The notes below the pieces were generated by a model. It saw only the letters and a program-made list of their open reading frames with translations. It did no database searches and had not been told where the DNA came from. Made by a program: the position numbers and the translations under genes. Shown in pieces: positions 1 to 6,003 of a DNA stretch of 6,356 nucleotides; the first letter of the stretch is position 1, and each line of letters starts with the position of its first letter. The stretch lies in assembly GCA_946645735.1 (NCBI GenBank), contig CAMPCK010000056.1, forward strand, positions 1 through 6,356. Direction: 5' to 3'. The DNA comes from an uncultured Clostridia bacterium (GTDB lineage Bacteria; Bacillota_A; Clostridia; Peptostreptococcales; Anaerovoracaceae).

Positions 1-425
1 GCTCCTGCTTCAGCAAACTTATCTATTATTTCATCGCTGACCACTCCGGGCGATATCATTACGGAAGTTCCCAGCTCAGTCTTTATTCTCTTTATGATGC
101 GGGAAACGGTCTCGAAGTTTTCCTCATGATAGAGGGGGTCTTCTCCCATGGTCAGATCTATGAGGTTCACGCCTGAATCCACAAGAGCCTTTGAGAGAGC
201 CAGGACCTCATCCTCGGACTTCCGGTATCTTCCGATGGAATTTCCTCTTCTGAAATAGCAGAAGTTGCAGTTGTTTCTGCAGTAGGTGGAGAAATATACG
301 AAGCCGTAGGCAAAGATCTTATCTCCCTGGACCCTGTTACGAATCTCAGAGGCTTCCATGAACAATTTCTCTATTTCATTTTTGTCATCGCATTTAAGTA
401 TGCGTATTATTTCTTCTCTCGTCAT
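1..425 (-). CDS. pylB: PylB, 3-methylornithine synthase (radical SAM), 5' part only
   Basis: First enzyme of pyrrolysine biosynthesis. The family is a radical SAM mutase that rearranges L-lysine to (3R)-3-methyl-D-ornithine in the cytoplasm. I translated the open frame from the ATG at 425-423: 141 full codons plus two bases are present, and the gene runs off the left edge, so well over half of a roughly 350-residue protein is missing. Seen directly: the radical SAM [4Fe-4S] motif CRNNCNFC (C49, C53, C56), preceded by FVYFSTY, and a LTMGEDPLYHEE stretch (residues 91-102) typical of PylB. The start lies 7 nt after the pylSn stop, which implies co-transcription and possibly translational coupling. 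No strong Shine-Dalgarno sequence stands before it; the gap reads CTTAGAT. The related biotin synthase-like and HydE enzymes share the fold, but the pyl neighbours settle the identity. Confidence 0.93.
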   Translation of the reverse strand, partial: MTREEIIRILKCDDKNEIEKLFMEASEIRNRVQGDKIFAYGFVYFSTYCRNNCNFCYFRRGNSIGRYRKSEDEVLALSKALVDSGVNLIDLTMGEDPLYHEENFETVSRIIKRIKTELGTSVMISPGVVSDEIIDKFAEAG

Positions 426-432
426 ATCTAAG

Positions 433-756
433 TTATTTTTTGTGCACCAGATCAGACCCGTAGGTATCGAAGAAGGTCTTGGAATACTTGAGAAGTTTCC
501 ACTCCGGCACTTTGCATTTAGGACAGGGTTTGACAGCCCACTTGTTTCTGAGCCAGCGTGCTGCTCTTGAGTTTCTCGAGTTGTACACTCTCATTTCCTG
601 TCCGCAGTGGGTGGTGATCACCGCATATTTTCCATAGTTTTCTATGGTTTTTATGCCGTGGAGTATCCCGCTCCTTGCGGGCCACAGCTTCATCTTTTCC
701 AGAAGGATCAGAAGCTCCACGTTTTTTCTGTAATATCTTTTGGTATCGTCAGCCAT
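433..756 (-). CDS. pylSn: PylSn, N-terminal tRNA-binding half of split pyrrolysyl-tRNA synthetase
   Basis: Small zinc-binding protein of 107 residues that grips tRNA-Pyl and works with the separate catalytic protein PylSc. It matches the N-terminal domain of archaeal PylS: an LWPARSGILHGIK segment, then NSRNSRAARWLRNKW, then CPKC. In the full-length numbering used for the longer TTG-initiated frame, the likely zinc ligands are H38, C56, C83 and C86 (subtract 5 for the ATG form); the archaeal domain uses one His and three Cys with similar spacing. I chose the ATG at 756-754 because AAGGAG sits 6 nt upstream of it; a TTG at 771 would lie within the sequence used by that ribosome binding site. 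The stop is TAA. The gene sits between pylT and pylB, apart from pylSc, which is 990 nt away across pylD and the tRNA. The short basic and aromatic N-terminus before LWPAR is less conserved. Confidence 0.92.
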   Translation of the reverse strand: MADDTKRYYRKNVELLILLEKMKLWPARSGILHGIKTIENYGKYAVITTHCGQEMRVYNSRNSRAARWLRNKWAVKPCPKCKVPEWKLLKYSKTFFDTYGSDLVHKK

Positions 757-762
757 TACAGT

Positions 763-768
763 CTCCTT
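763..768 (-). promoter_or_regulatory. Ribosome binding site of pylSn (decides the start)
   Basis: On the minus strand the sequence reads AAGGAG, then ACTGTA, then ATG. The 6-nt spacing supports the ATG at 756-754 as the start of pylSn, not the upstream in-frame TTG at 771-769. The site lies 8 nt beyond the base of the hairpin that follows the tRNA, so folding of that hairpin could influence access to it. Confidence 0.8.
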
Positions 769-776
769 CAAAAGTA

Positions 777-805
777 AGCCCCAAAGGCCTTACGGCCAAG
801 GGGCT
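777..805 (-). terminator. GC-rich hairpin between tRNA-Pyl and pylSn, possible terminator or attenuator
   Basis: The two arms are AGCCCC/GGGGCT (outer, 6 bp) and GGCC/GGCC (inner, 4 bp), separated by a small AA/AAA internal loop and closed by a 4-nt loop. On the minus strand it is followed by TACTTTTG, a weak and interrupted U-tract. It begins 7 nt after the encoded CCA end of the tRNA. It could end part of the transcripts after the tRNA, or guard the 3' end of the tRNA precursor or the 5' end of the pylSn-pylB message after processing. Because pylSn and pylB lie directly downstream with no obvious promoter, full termination seems unlikely. Confidence 0.6.
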
Positions 806-812
806 GTTTAAG

Positions 813-884
813 TGGCGAGGTGACCGGGAGTCTCACCCGGCTATCTGGATTTAGAGTCCAGGCGATCAATACGATCCTCACCCC
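813..884 (-). tRNA. pylT: tRNA-Pyl, amber suppressor tRNA with anticodon CUA
   Basis: A 72-nt tRNA including an encoded CCA end, charged with pyrrolysine and read at UAG. I folded it by hand. Acceptor stem GGGGUGA/UCACCUC (7 bp, with G-U at pair 2), a single base (G) between acceptor and D stem, D stem GAUC/GAUC with a 5-nt loop GUAUU, one base, anticodon arm around the loop CUCUAAA, a 3-nt variable loop UAG, T stem CCGGG/CCCGG with loop UGAGACU, discriminator G, CCA. The anticodon CUA is at 854-852. The short D loop without GG, the single base after the acceptor stem, the long anticodon stem, the 3-nt variable loop and the absence of a normal TUC sequence in the T loop are all hallmarks of tRNA-Pyl. 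The outermost pair of the 6-bp anticodon stem is a C-A mismatch here. It starts 10 nt after the pylD stop, so it is probably cut from a shared transcript. Confidence 0.97.
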
Positions 885-894
885 ATATGGATCT

Positions 895-1728
895 TCACAT
901 CCATGTCTTGATGATCTCACCGAGCATCATGGCTGTTCCAATCTCAAGATTATCATAAACAGCAGTATTTTGCAACCTGGCTTCTGCCTTTTCGTCAAGA
1001 GAAAGGGGCACACCGGGGCTTGCATAGAGCACATTTTCTCTGAGGAGCTCGTCTCTAAGCCATCCTCCTTCATTGGTGAAGTCCAGTATAAAGCTGTAAT
1101 TCTTTATTTCTTCCTCTGATTCAAGTATATGACCCTTGAGTCCCAGACTCTTGTAGAATACCAGTGCGTTGGGATCTTTATCATACATATCGAAGTCGAT
1201 ATCATGCTTTGAAAGGATGTCTACGGCCTCTTCACCGACGATGCCGTATCCTATGACAAGGATCTTTTCCTTTGAGATGTCATAGCCTGCTTTTCTCATC
1301 ATGGCTCTAAGGGCCATGATGTATCCAAGAGCTGTGGAGTAGTTATTGTCTCCGAAGCTTCCGTTATCTCTTGAAAAAGCCAGATATCTGTCATCATCCG
1401 CCATGAATATTACGCCGGCGTCTCTTAAAACAGCGCTGTAGATTCCGTCCACATCTGTCTCTTCAGTTACAAAGGCATTGAAGCCCATGGACTTTATTAT
1501 AGCCGAAACAGCGCCAGAAAAGGACCCGATGATGCCCTCTCCCTGGGTCACAGGAACAGCTGCAACCAGAAGTTCCTTTGCGTGTTTATCGTAGACTTCA
1601 TCGGAGATTCCGTAGGTGCTCTTCACAAGGCCTGCAAGGTCAAAGCCTGTTTTCTCCTTTAAGCCTCTGTTGTATTCATCCATGCCGCCGACCATGTAGT
1701 CGACCCATTCAGTCTTAAGTCTTGTCAT
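895..1728 (-). CDS. pylD: PylD, pyrrolysine synthase (dehydrogenase)
   Basis: Last biosynthetic step. The family oxidises L-lysine-N(epsilon)-3R-methyl-D-ornithine with NAD+, after which the product cyclises to pyrrolysine. The protein has 277 residues, close to the roughly 260-270 usual for PylD. Seen: a Rossmann nucleotide-binding motif, KILVIGYGIVGEEAVDIL (GYGIVG at 160-165), with an acidic residue after the second strand (MYDKD, 181-185) as expected for NAD binding; a segment SFGDNNYSTALGYIMALRAM (124-143); and the C-terminal NLEIGTAMMLGEI. The N-terminal TEWVDYMVGGMDEYN is also PylD-like. The start at 1728-1726 is chosen because AAAGGGAGG lies 8 nt upstream; the ATG 5 nt earlier reaches a stop after two codons. 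It ends with TGA. It follows pylSc by 18 nt and precedes the tRNA by 10 nt. Confidence 0.95.
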   Translation of the reverse strand: MTRLKTEWVDYMVGGMDEYNRGLKEKTGFDLAGLVKSTYGISDEVYDKHAKELLVAAVPVTQGEGIIGSFSGAVSAIIKSMGFNAFVTEETDVDGIYSAVLRDAGVIFMADDDRYLAFSRDNGSFGDNNYSTALGYIMALRAMMRKAGYDISKEKILVIGYGIVGEEAVDILSKHDIDFDMYDKDPNALVFYKSLGLKGHILESEEEIKNYSFILDFTNEGGWLRDELLRENVLYASPGVPLSLDEKAEARLQNTAVYDNLEIGTAMMLGEIIKTWM

Positions 1729-1736
1729 GTCATTTG

Positions 1737-1745
1737 CCTCCCTTT
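1737..1745 (-). promoter_or_regulatory. Ribosome binding site of pylD
   Basis: AAAGGGAGG on the minus strand, 8 nt before the ATG at 1728-1726. It begins directly inside the tandem TGA-TAA end of pylSc, which fits coupled translation. It is the strongest Shine-Dalgarno sequence in the window. Confidence 0.75.
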
Positions 1746-1746
1746 A

Positions 1747-2592
1747 TCAGATATTCAAAGGCTCCCCGTCTATGAAGGAAAGTGTCCTTCCGTATCTCTT
1801 TATGGTGCTTCCCTTGTCAAGGGCCATGGTAAGGCGCTCTATGCCAAAGCCTATTCCGACCCATGTATCAAAGACGCCCCAGGCAGGGTCCAGGAAGTGA
1901 GGTCCGTAGGAGCCTGACGCCACTTCCATGCCGTTTATGACTATATCGAAGGAAACCTTGCCGTAGACCTCGGAATCCTCCTGTATGAATTCATACTCCC
2001 CTTCTTCAAGGCCCAGGGCTTCCATGGCTCCTTTAGCCAGGCGCTCCAGCTCCTTAAGCTGTTCTCCGTCTTTTACGGATGCAAGCTCCACGAGATTCAG
2101 CATGGTGAACTCGTTTAAGTGCTGGGCTCCCTGTGATTCCTTCCTGAAGCAGGAACCCATCTCAAATATTTTAACGGGCTTTCTGGTGATCCTTAAGAGT
2201 TCTCTCATCTCAACGTAGAGATTAGGAGCCAGCATGGGTCTCAGGCAGTGCTTGCCGTCCACCCAGAAGATCTGCTCCATGAAGGGGGAACCGGAATCGA
2301 TTCCCATCTTCTTAAGGGCTTCCTTGGAGATGATGGTGGGAGTGATGACTTCAGTGAAGCCTTCCTCATCAAGCCATGCAGCCATTTTGTTTGCCGTCAT
2401 GCGGTACTTGGTTATATGGCGGGACTCCAGAAGGTCAAAGATATCATTTCTCGCATATCTGGTAAGCTCCTTCTCCAGTTTTTTGAAGTATGAGTTTCTG
2501 TCTTCCTTTGTCTCAAACTCCCTGTCCAGTTCATCAGCGGGACAGTTCAGTTCCCTCAGTCTTTCTGTCTGTGTAACAGTGTATTTCTCCAT
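1747..2592 (-). CDS. pylSc: PylSc, catalytic C-terminal half of split pyrrolysyl-tRNA synthetase
   Basis: Class II aminoacyl-tRNA synthetase core that activates pyrrolysine with ATP and loads it on tRNA-Pyl; it needs PylSn for efficient tRNA binding in bacteria. At 281 residues it fits known bacterial PylSc proteins of just under 290. Seen: LRPMLAPNLY (117-126), lining the amino acid pocket; motif 2 in FEMGSCFRKESQGAQHLNEF (143-162) with R150; the substrate-reading strand TMLNLVEL with N166, equivalent to M. mazei N346, and V168 at the place of C348; a tyrosine in EVYGK (Y210), equivalent to the mobile-loop Y384; and motif 3 GIGFGIERLTMAL (246-258). Every key position is intact, so it should be active. 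Its start overlaps the end of pylC by 37 nt and has AAGAAGAGG 7 nt upstream. It ends in a double stop, TGA-TAA. The tRNA-binding domain is absent here and is supplied by pylSn at 756-433. Confidence 0.96.
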   Translation of the reverse strand: MEKYTVTQTERLRELNCPADELDREFETKEDRNSYFKKLEKELTRYARNDIFDLLESRHITKYRMTANKMAAWLDEEGFTEVITPTIISKEALKKMGIDSGSPFMEQIFWVDGKHCLRPMLAPNLYVEMRELLRITRKPVKIFEMGSCFRKESQGAQHLNEFTMLNLVELASVKDGEQLKELERLAKGAMEALGLEEGEYEFIQEDSEVYGKVSFDIVINGMEVASGSYGPHFLDPAWGVFDTWVGIGFGIERLTMALDKGSTIKRYGRTLSFIDGEPLNI

Positions 2593-3677
2593 TTAAAAAC
2601 CTCTTCTTTATCCTTTCCCCAGTTGATGAATATGCCCCTGAAATCCGATTCTCCATCCCTGTAATCCGTCATGGATTCCATGGATCCCAGGAAGTTTTCA
2701 CGGTATGTGAGATGTCCTGCATTTCTCATGATGTGCTCACCATGAGCGCTGATCTTTCCGTTAACTCTCTCATAGTTTTCATAGGCTGAGAATATTTTGC
2801 CGGATCCTCCCTCTGCAGTATTGGGATCCCTGAAATCTCCGTACAGGGTCACATCAGCCAGTTCCTTGAGAAGGTTCATTCCCGAGGTCTTAAGAACCGC
2901 TATGGGGGTCTGGGACGGAATCCTTGCATCTATCTCAAGAACCTTAAGGTCCTCCCCGTCATCGATGACTTCCACATCCATGATGCCCTTAAGTTTTACA
3001 AGTTCTGCTATCTTTATGGCGATCTCAGAAAACCTGTCAAGCTTGTCCTTGGGAATATCTACAGGAGAAGTGATCATATAGCAGTCGTAACCTTCATCCA
3101 CATGGACTTCCGTCACGGTATATGTCCTGTAGTTTCCCGGCCTTCCGATGACCTCAATGGAGTATGATGGCCCTTCCAGGTACTCCTGGATTATATCCTC
3201 AGGATCCGCCTTTCTGAGATATTCCTCCGCCTCTTCCTTCGTTTTAAGCTTCATTACTCCTGTGGAGCCTGAACCCTCTGAAGGTTTCACCACATAGGGT
3301 GCCCTTCCCTCGGGATAATACTTCGGGCAGGGAATGCCGTTCTCCTTAAAGAGTCTGTCCGACTTAAGCTTTGACTCCGTTATCCTGTAGGCATCCGGGT
3401 CAAAGGCAAGAGGTATATCGTACCTTTCAGCCAGCTGACATATCTTGTCAAGAAGTGCGTCATTTTCATTGGCGGGAAGTATCAGGTCGCAGGACCTGAA
3501 TGCTTTGACTGCCTCTTCATCTTCTGCGATGAGGTCCCCCGCTATGAAATGATCTGCAAGTCCCGCAGCAGGCACTTCCGGGTCTATATCTATCAATACA
3601 CTTTCCATACCGCAGGCTCTTGCCAGATAACATGCTTCTGTTCCCTGGAGCCTGCCGCCTATAATACATATTTTCAT
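2556..3677 (-). CDS. pylC: PylC, 3-methylornithine--L-lysine ligase (ATP-grasp)
   Basis: Second step of the pathway: an ATP-dependent ligase that joins 3-methyl-D-ornithine to the epsilon-amino group of L-lysine. The protein has 373 residues, in the usual range. Seen: an N-terminal nucleotide-fold segment MKICIIGGRLQGTEACYLA (1-19); the ATP-grasp loop PYVVKPSEGSGSTGVMKLK (127-145), with K131 as the ATP-contacting lysine and a glycine/serine-rich loop; EYLEGPSYSIEVIG (165-178); and the metal/substrate segment VLEIDARIPSQTPIAVLKTSGMNLL (start at 246), where EIDARIPSQTP is diagnostic for PylC over other ATP-grasp ligases. The start ATG shares its A with the TAA that backs up the ramA amber stop, and GAGG 8 nt upstream lies inside the last ramA codons, so translation is probably coupled. 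The 3' end, ending in TGA, runs 37 nt into pylSc. Confidence 0.95.
   Translation of the reverse strand: MKICIIGGRLQGTEACYLARACGMESVLIDIDPEVPAAGLADHFIAGDLIAEDEEAVKAFRSCDLILPANENDALLDKICQLAERYDIPLAFDPDAYRITESKLKSDRLFKENGIPCPKYYPEGRAPYVVKPSEGSGSTGVMKLKTKEEAEEYLRKADPEDIIQEYLEGPSYSIEVIGRPGNYRTYTVTEVHVDEGYDCYMITSPVDIPKDKLDRFSEIAIKIAELVKLKGIMDVEVIDDGEDLKVLEIDARIPSQTPIAVLKTSGMNLLKELADVTLYGDFRDPNTAEGGSGKIFSAYENYERVNGKISAHGEHIMRNAGHLTYRENFLGSMESMTDYRDGESDFRGIFINWGKDKEEVFKWRNTLLHRQKD
2600..2608 (-). promoter_or_regulatory. Ribosome binding site of pylSc inside pylC
   Basis: AAGAAGAGG on the minus strand with a 7-nt spacer (TTTTTAA) before the ATG at 2592-2590. It lies within the pylC reading frame and supports the overlapping pylSc start. 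Confidence 0.65.
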
Positions 3678-3679
3678 TA

Positions 3680-5953
3680 CTAAAACCTCATGGCCAGCAT
3701 GTACTTATCCTGGAAATCAGATCTCGTTGCAAGCTCAATGTGTTCTATGGTTTCAGCAGCCTGTACCGTCTCATCAAAGGCTGCCTCTGAGAGAAGAGCC
3801 ATGGAAGCGCCGATTCCGGCAGAATTTCCTATGGAATGTATCTTCTCATGGTCGATATCCGGAATCAGGCCGCAGCTCACGGCGGATTCTTTGCGGATAT
3901 ATGATCCGAAGGCTCCGGCTATGGATACCTTCTCAAGCTCATCCAGGCTTATTCCCACAGCGTTCATGAGAGTCTCCTCTCCTGCCTTGATGGCTGCCTT
4001 GGCAAGCTGGATCTCCCTCACATCCTTCTGGGTTATCCTGATGTCCTCTCCGTCGGGATCCCTGTAGAGGGTGAGATAATACCCCTCGTCATCCTTATCA
4101 ACGCAGTCGATAATTGCCTGGGGAACCCCCTTCTTCTGAAGTTTCTCAGGAGGAAGGAGCTTTCCTGTCTTGTCAACCACATTCATCCTGACCATTTCCC
4201 CAATGGCATCGATGATGCCGGAACCGCAGATGCCGATGGGCTTGCAGTCGCCGATCACTTTTATTTCAACGCCCTTGTCCGTAAGGTCCACCCTTTCGAT
4301 GGCGCCGGATGCTGCACGCATGCCCTGGGAGATGGAACTTCCTTCAAAGGCAGGTCCCGCCGCAGTTGAACAGGTGGCGATCTTTCCCTTTCCCGATACT
4401 ACGATTTCTCCGTTTGTTCCTATATCGATAAAGAGATGTCCCTTGTCCTTATCGAGGATGTCCGTTGCAATAAGGCCCGCAGTGATGTCGGAGCCTACGT
4501 GGCCTGCGATATTGGGAACCAGTTTAAGTTCCGCATCCTCTGCTCCCATAAGGTCAAGCTCTGAAGCCTTCTTGACCACAGGTCCCTCAAACTGAGGCTT
4601 GAAGGGTGATACGGCAAGGCTCTTCGGGTCTATTCCGAGGAAGAGATGGGACATGGTGGTATTTCCTACGACCACATATTTCTTTATGGATGAAGCATCA
4701 TAGGAAGACCCGCCGATGAAGCCTTCAACGGCCTTGTTTATGCCCTTTATAACGCTCTTATGAAGGGCTTCAAGTCCGTGCTCATTCTCCATGGTGTACT
4801 GGATCCTGGAGATGACATCAGCTCCCCAGGTGCCCTGAGGATTGGTGAAGGCATCTATATCCAGCATCTCCCCGGTCTCAAGATCCCAGAGCATGACAAC
4901 CACCGTAGTGGTTCCTATGTCCACTGAAACTCCCAGGCCTGAACCCTTATCAGGAGTGAAGCCTTCGGGAAGTATCACCAGCTTCTTCTTTCTCTTTGCC
5001 GTGGTCTCCACTTCGGGAACCGTGACGATCATGCCGTCTTCAGGTGTGACTGCACAGGCAAGTTCGTACTTTTCGATTCCGATGGAAGTCCTGATCCTTA
5101 CGCGGCACTTGAGGCAGGTGCCCTTTCCGCCGCAGTTTCCGTCTATATTCACGCCGGACTTTGATGCGCATTCAAGAACTGAACTCAAAGCCGGTCCCTT
5201 GTATTCCACATTCATGGGCATGAACCTGATACTGATCTGGTCGCCCTCTTCTTTTCTTCTCATATTGATCTCACAAAAATCACAGCCCCTGGCATTTCCC
5301 ATACATCTCATGCAGGCGGGTTCCTTTTCGAGTTCGTGATTGAGCACGAAGAACAGTCCCGCGCAGCTCTTCTGAGGTATCATCATGCCGCTGTCCTTTA
5401 CCTTGACACCGATGGCTTCCGTATCAAGTATCTTGGTGAATTCCTTTGTCTTTCCCACGAACATTCCGAAATATCCGGGGCCGAATTCCTCAGAAAGAAT
5501 AACGTCCTTATCCGGGAATCTCTTTTTCATGTCGGGGATGACATAGTCCTCCCGAAGCGCCTCAATTCCGGAATCCACATAGGAATTTCCCCAGATGTCC
5601 GCAAAGAGGAACTCCATTATTTTGTCCTCGGACTCAAAGAGGCATTCTCCTACGGTCATCATGTATACGTATATGCCTTCCACATATTCTGGAGGGATCC
5701 TGGTGAAATAGTTGCAGTCAAGGACCGCATCATCCACATGGATTTTTCCGTCTCTCAAGCATTCGGGGCCCACGTATCTTACAACAGCCTGGATATCGAT
5801 TCCTCCGATACCGCTTTCTCTTGCTTTAAGCCCCTGCTCCAGCATCCTCTGATGCTTTTTGGAGCCTCCCGGGGTAATGCCGCAGGTATTTATGAATCTT
5901 TTTTCGGCTCCCTGATGAGCCCTTTCTTCACTGATCTTAATAATGTTACTCAT
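3680..5953 (-). CDS. ramA: RamA/RACo-like reductive activator of corrinoid proteins with an N-terminal MetH-activation-like domain
   Basis: ATP-dependent activator that reduces inactive Co(II) corrinoid proteins back to Co(I) in methylamine methyl transfer; this role is inferred from family and context. The protein has 757 residues, longer than archaeal RamA (about 540) or RACo (about 630). Domains in order: about 45-205 resembles the B12-dependent methionine synthase activation domain (EFGPGYFGMF, then AIGVKVKDSGMMIPQKSCAGL); 214-227 is a four-cysteine cluster (C214, C217, C224, C227); about 240-315 is a plant-type [2Fe-2S] domain (C274, C280, C283, C300); 340-750 is the ASKHA ATPase-like core with VDIGTTT (344-350), VVVGNTTMSHLFLG (427-440), FIDIGTNGEIVV (508-519) and SIAGAFGSYI (677-686). 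The archaeal C-terminal two-cluster ferredoxin is absent. No clear Shine-Dalgarno sequence lies before the ATG at 5953-5951. It ends with TAG followed at once by in-frame TAA, notable in a Pyl-decoding cell. Confidence 0.86.
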   Translation of the reverse strand: MSNIIKISEERAHQGAEKRFINTCGITPGGSKKHQRMLEQGLKARESGIGGIDIQAVVRYVGPECLRDGKIHVDDAVLDCNYFTRIPPEYVEGIYVYMMTVGECLFESEDKIMEFLFADIWGNSYVDSGIEALREDYVIPDMKKRFPDKDVILSEEFGPGYFGMFVGKTKEFTKILDTEAIGVKVKDSGMMIPQKSCAGLFFVLNHELEKEPACMRCMGNARGCDFCEINMRRKEEGDQISIRFMPMNVEYKGPALSSVLECASKSGVNIDGNCGGKGTCLKCRVRIRTSIGIEKYELACAVTPEDGMIVTVPEVETTAKRKKKLVILPEGFTPDKGSGLGVSVDIGTTTVVVMLWDLETGEMLDIDAFTNPQGTWGADVISRIQYTMENEHGLEALHKSVIKGINKAVEGFIGGSSYDASSIKKYVVVGNTTMSHLFLGIDPKSLAVSPFKPQFEGPVVKKASELDLMGAEDAELKLVPNIAGHVGSDITAGLIATDILDKDKGHLFIDIGTNGEIVVSGKGKIATCSTAAGPAFEGSSISQGMRAASGAIERVDLTDKGVEIKVIGDCKPIGICGSGIIDAIGEMVRMNVVDKTGKLLPPEKLQKKGVPQAIIDCVDKDDEGYYLTLYRDPDGEDIRITQKDVREIQLAKAAIKAGEETLMNAVGISLDELEKVSIAGAFGSYIRKESAVSCGLIPDIDHEKIHSIGNSAGIGASMALLSEAAFDETVQAAETIEHIELATRSDFQDKYMLAMRF

Positions 5954-5972
5954 GATGTCACTTAATAAACAA

Positions 5973-6003
5973 AGGGTGGTCCGTCTCCTTGACTTACCAC
6001 CCT
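5973..6003 (-). terminator. Hairpin in the mtbB-ramA gap, possible terminator
   Basis: Perfect 8-bp stem AGGGTGGT/ACCACCCT with a 15-nt loop. On the minus strand it is followed by TTGTTTATTAAG, a T-rich but broken tract. It lies 54 nt after the mtbB stop and 19 nt before the ramA start, so it could lower or end mtbB transcription, letting the highly needed methyltransferase be made in excess of the activator and pyl genes. The loop also contains AAGGAG, about 30 nt from the ramA ATG, too far for a normal ribosome binding site. On the plus strand the stem is followed by GTTGTTTT, but no plus-strand gene ends there. Confidence 0.55.

Noticed and set aside
757..771. Upstream TTG start for pylSn, adding five residues
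   Set aside because: The AAGGAG site overlaps this region and is spaced 6 nt from the ATG at 756-754, so the ATG is the better start.
820..1119. Plus-strand 99-codon open frame covering the tRNA region
   Set aside because: It runs through the complement of the tRNA gene and the 3' end of pylD; both of these are firmly identified on the other strand.
1728..1733. ATG at 1733-1731 as pylD start
   Set aside because: It reads ATG ACA TGA, reaching a stop after two codons; the ATG at 1728 opens the full pylD frame with good ribosome-site spacing.
4842..5339. 165-codon plus-strand open frame, and similar ones at 4170-4595 and 3690-4067
   Set aside because: They are antisense shadows of the ramA coding sequence, rich in Ser and Pro, as expected from reverse reading of a real gene.
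5336..5965. 209-codon open frame on the plus strand
   Set aside because: It lies fully opposite the 5' part of the activator, whose domain motifs are clear; no recognisable protein motif and no supporting ribosome binding site.
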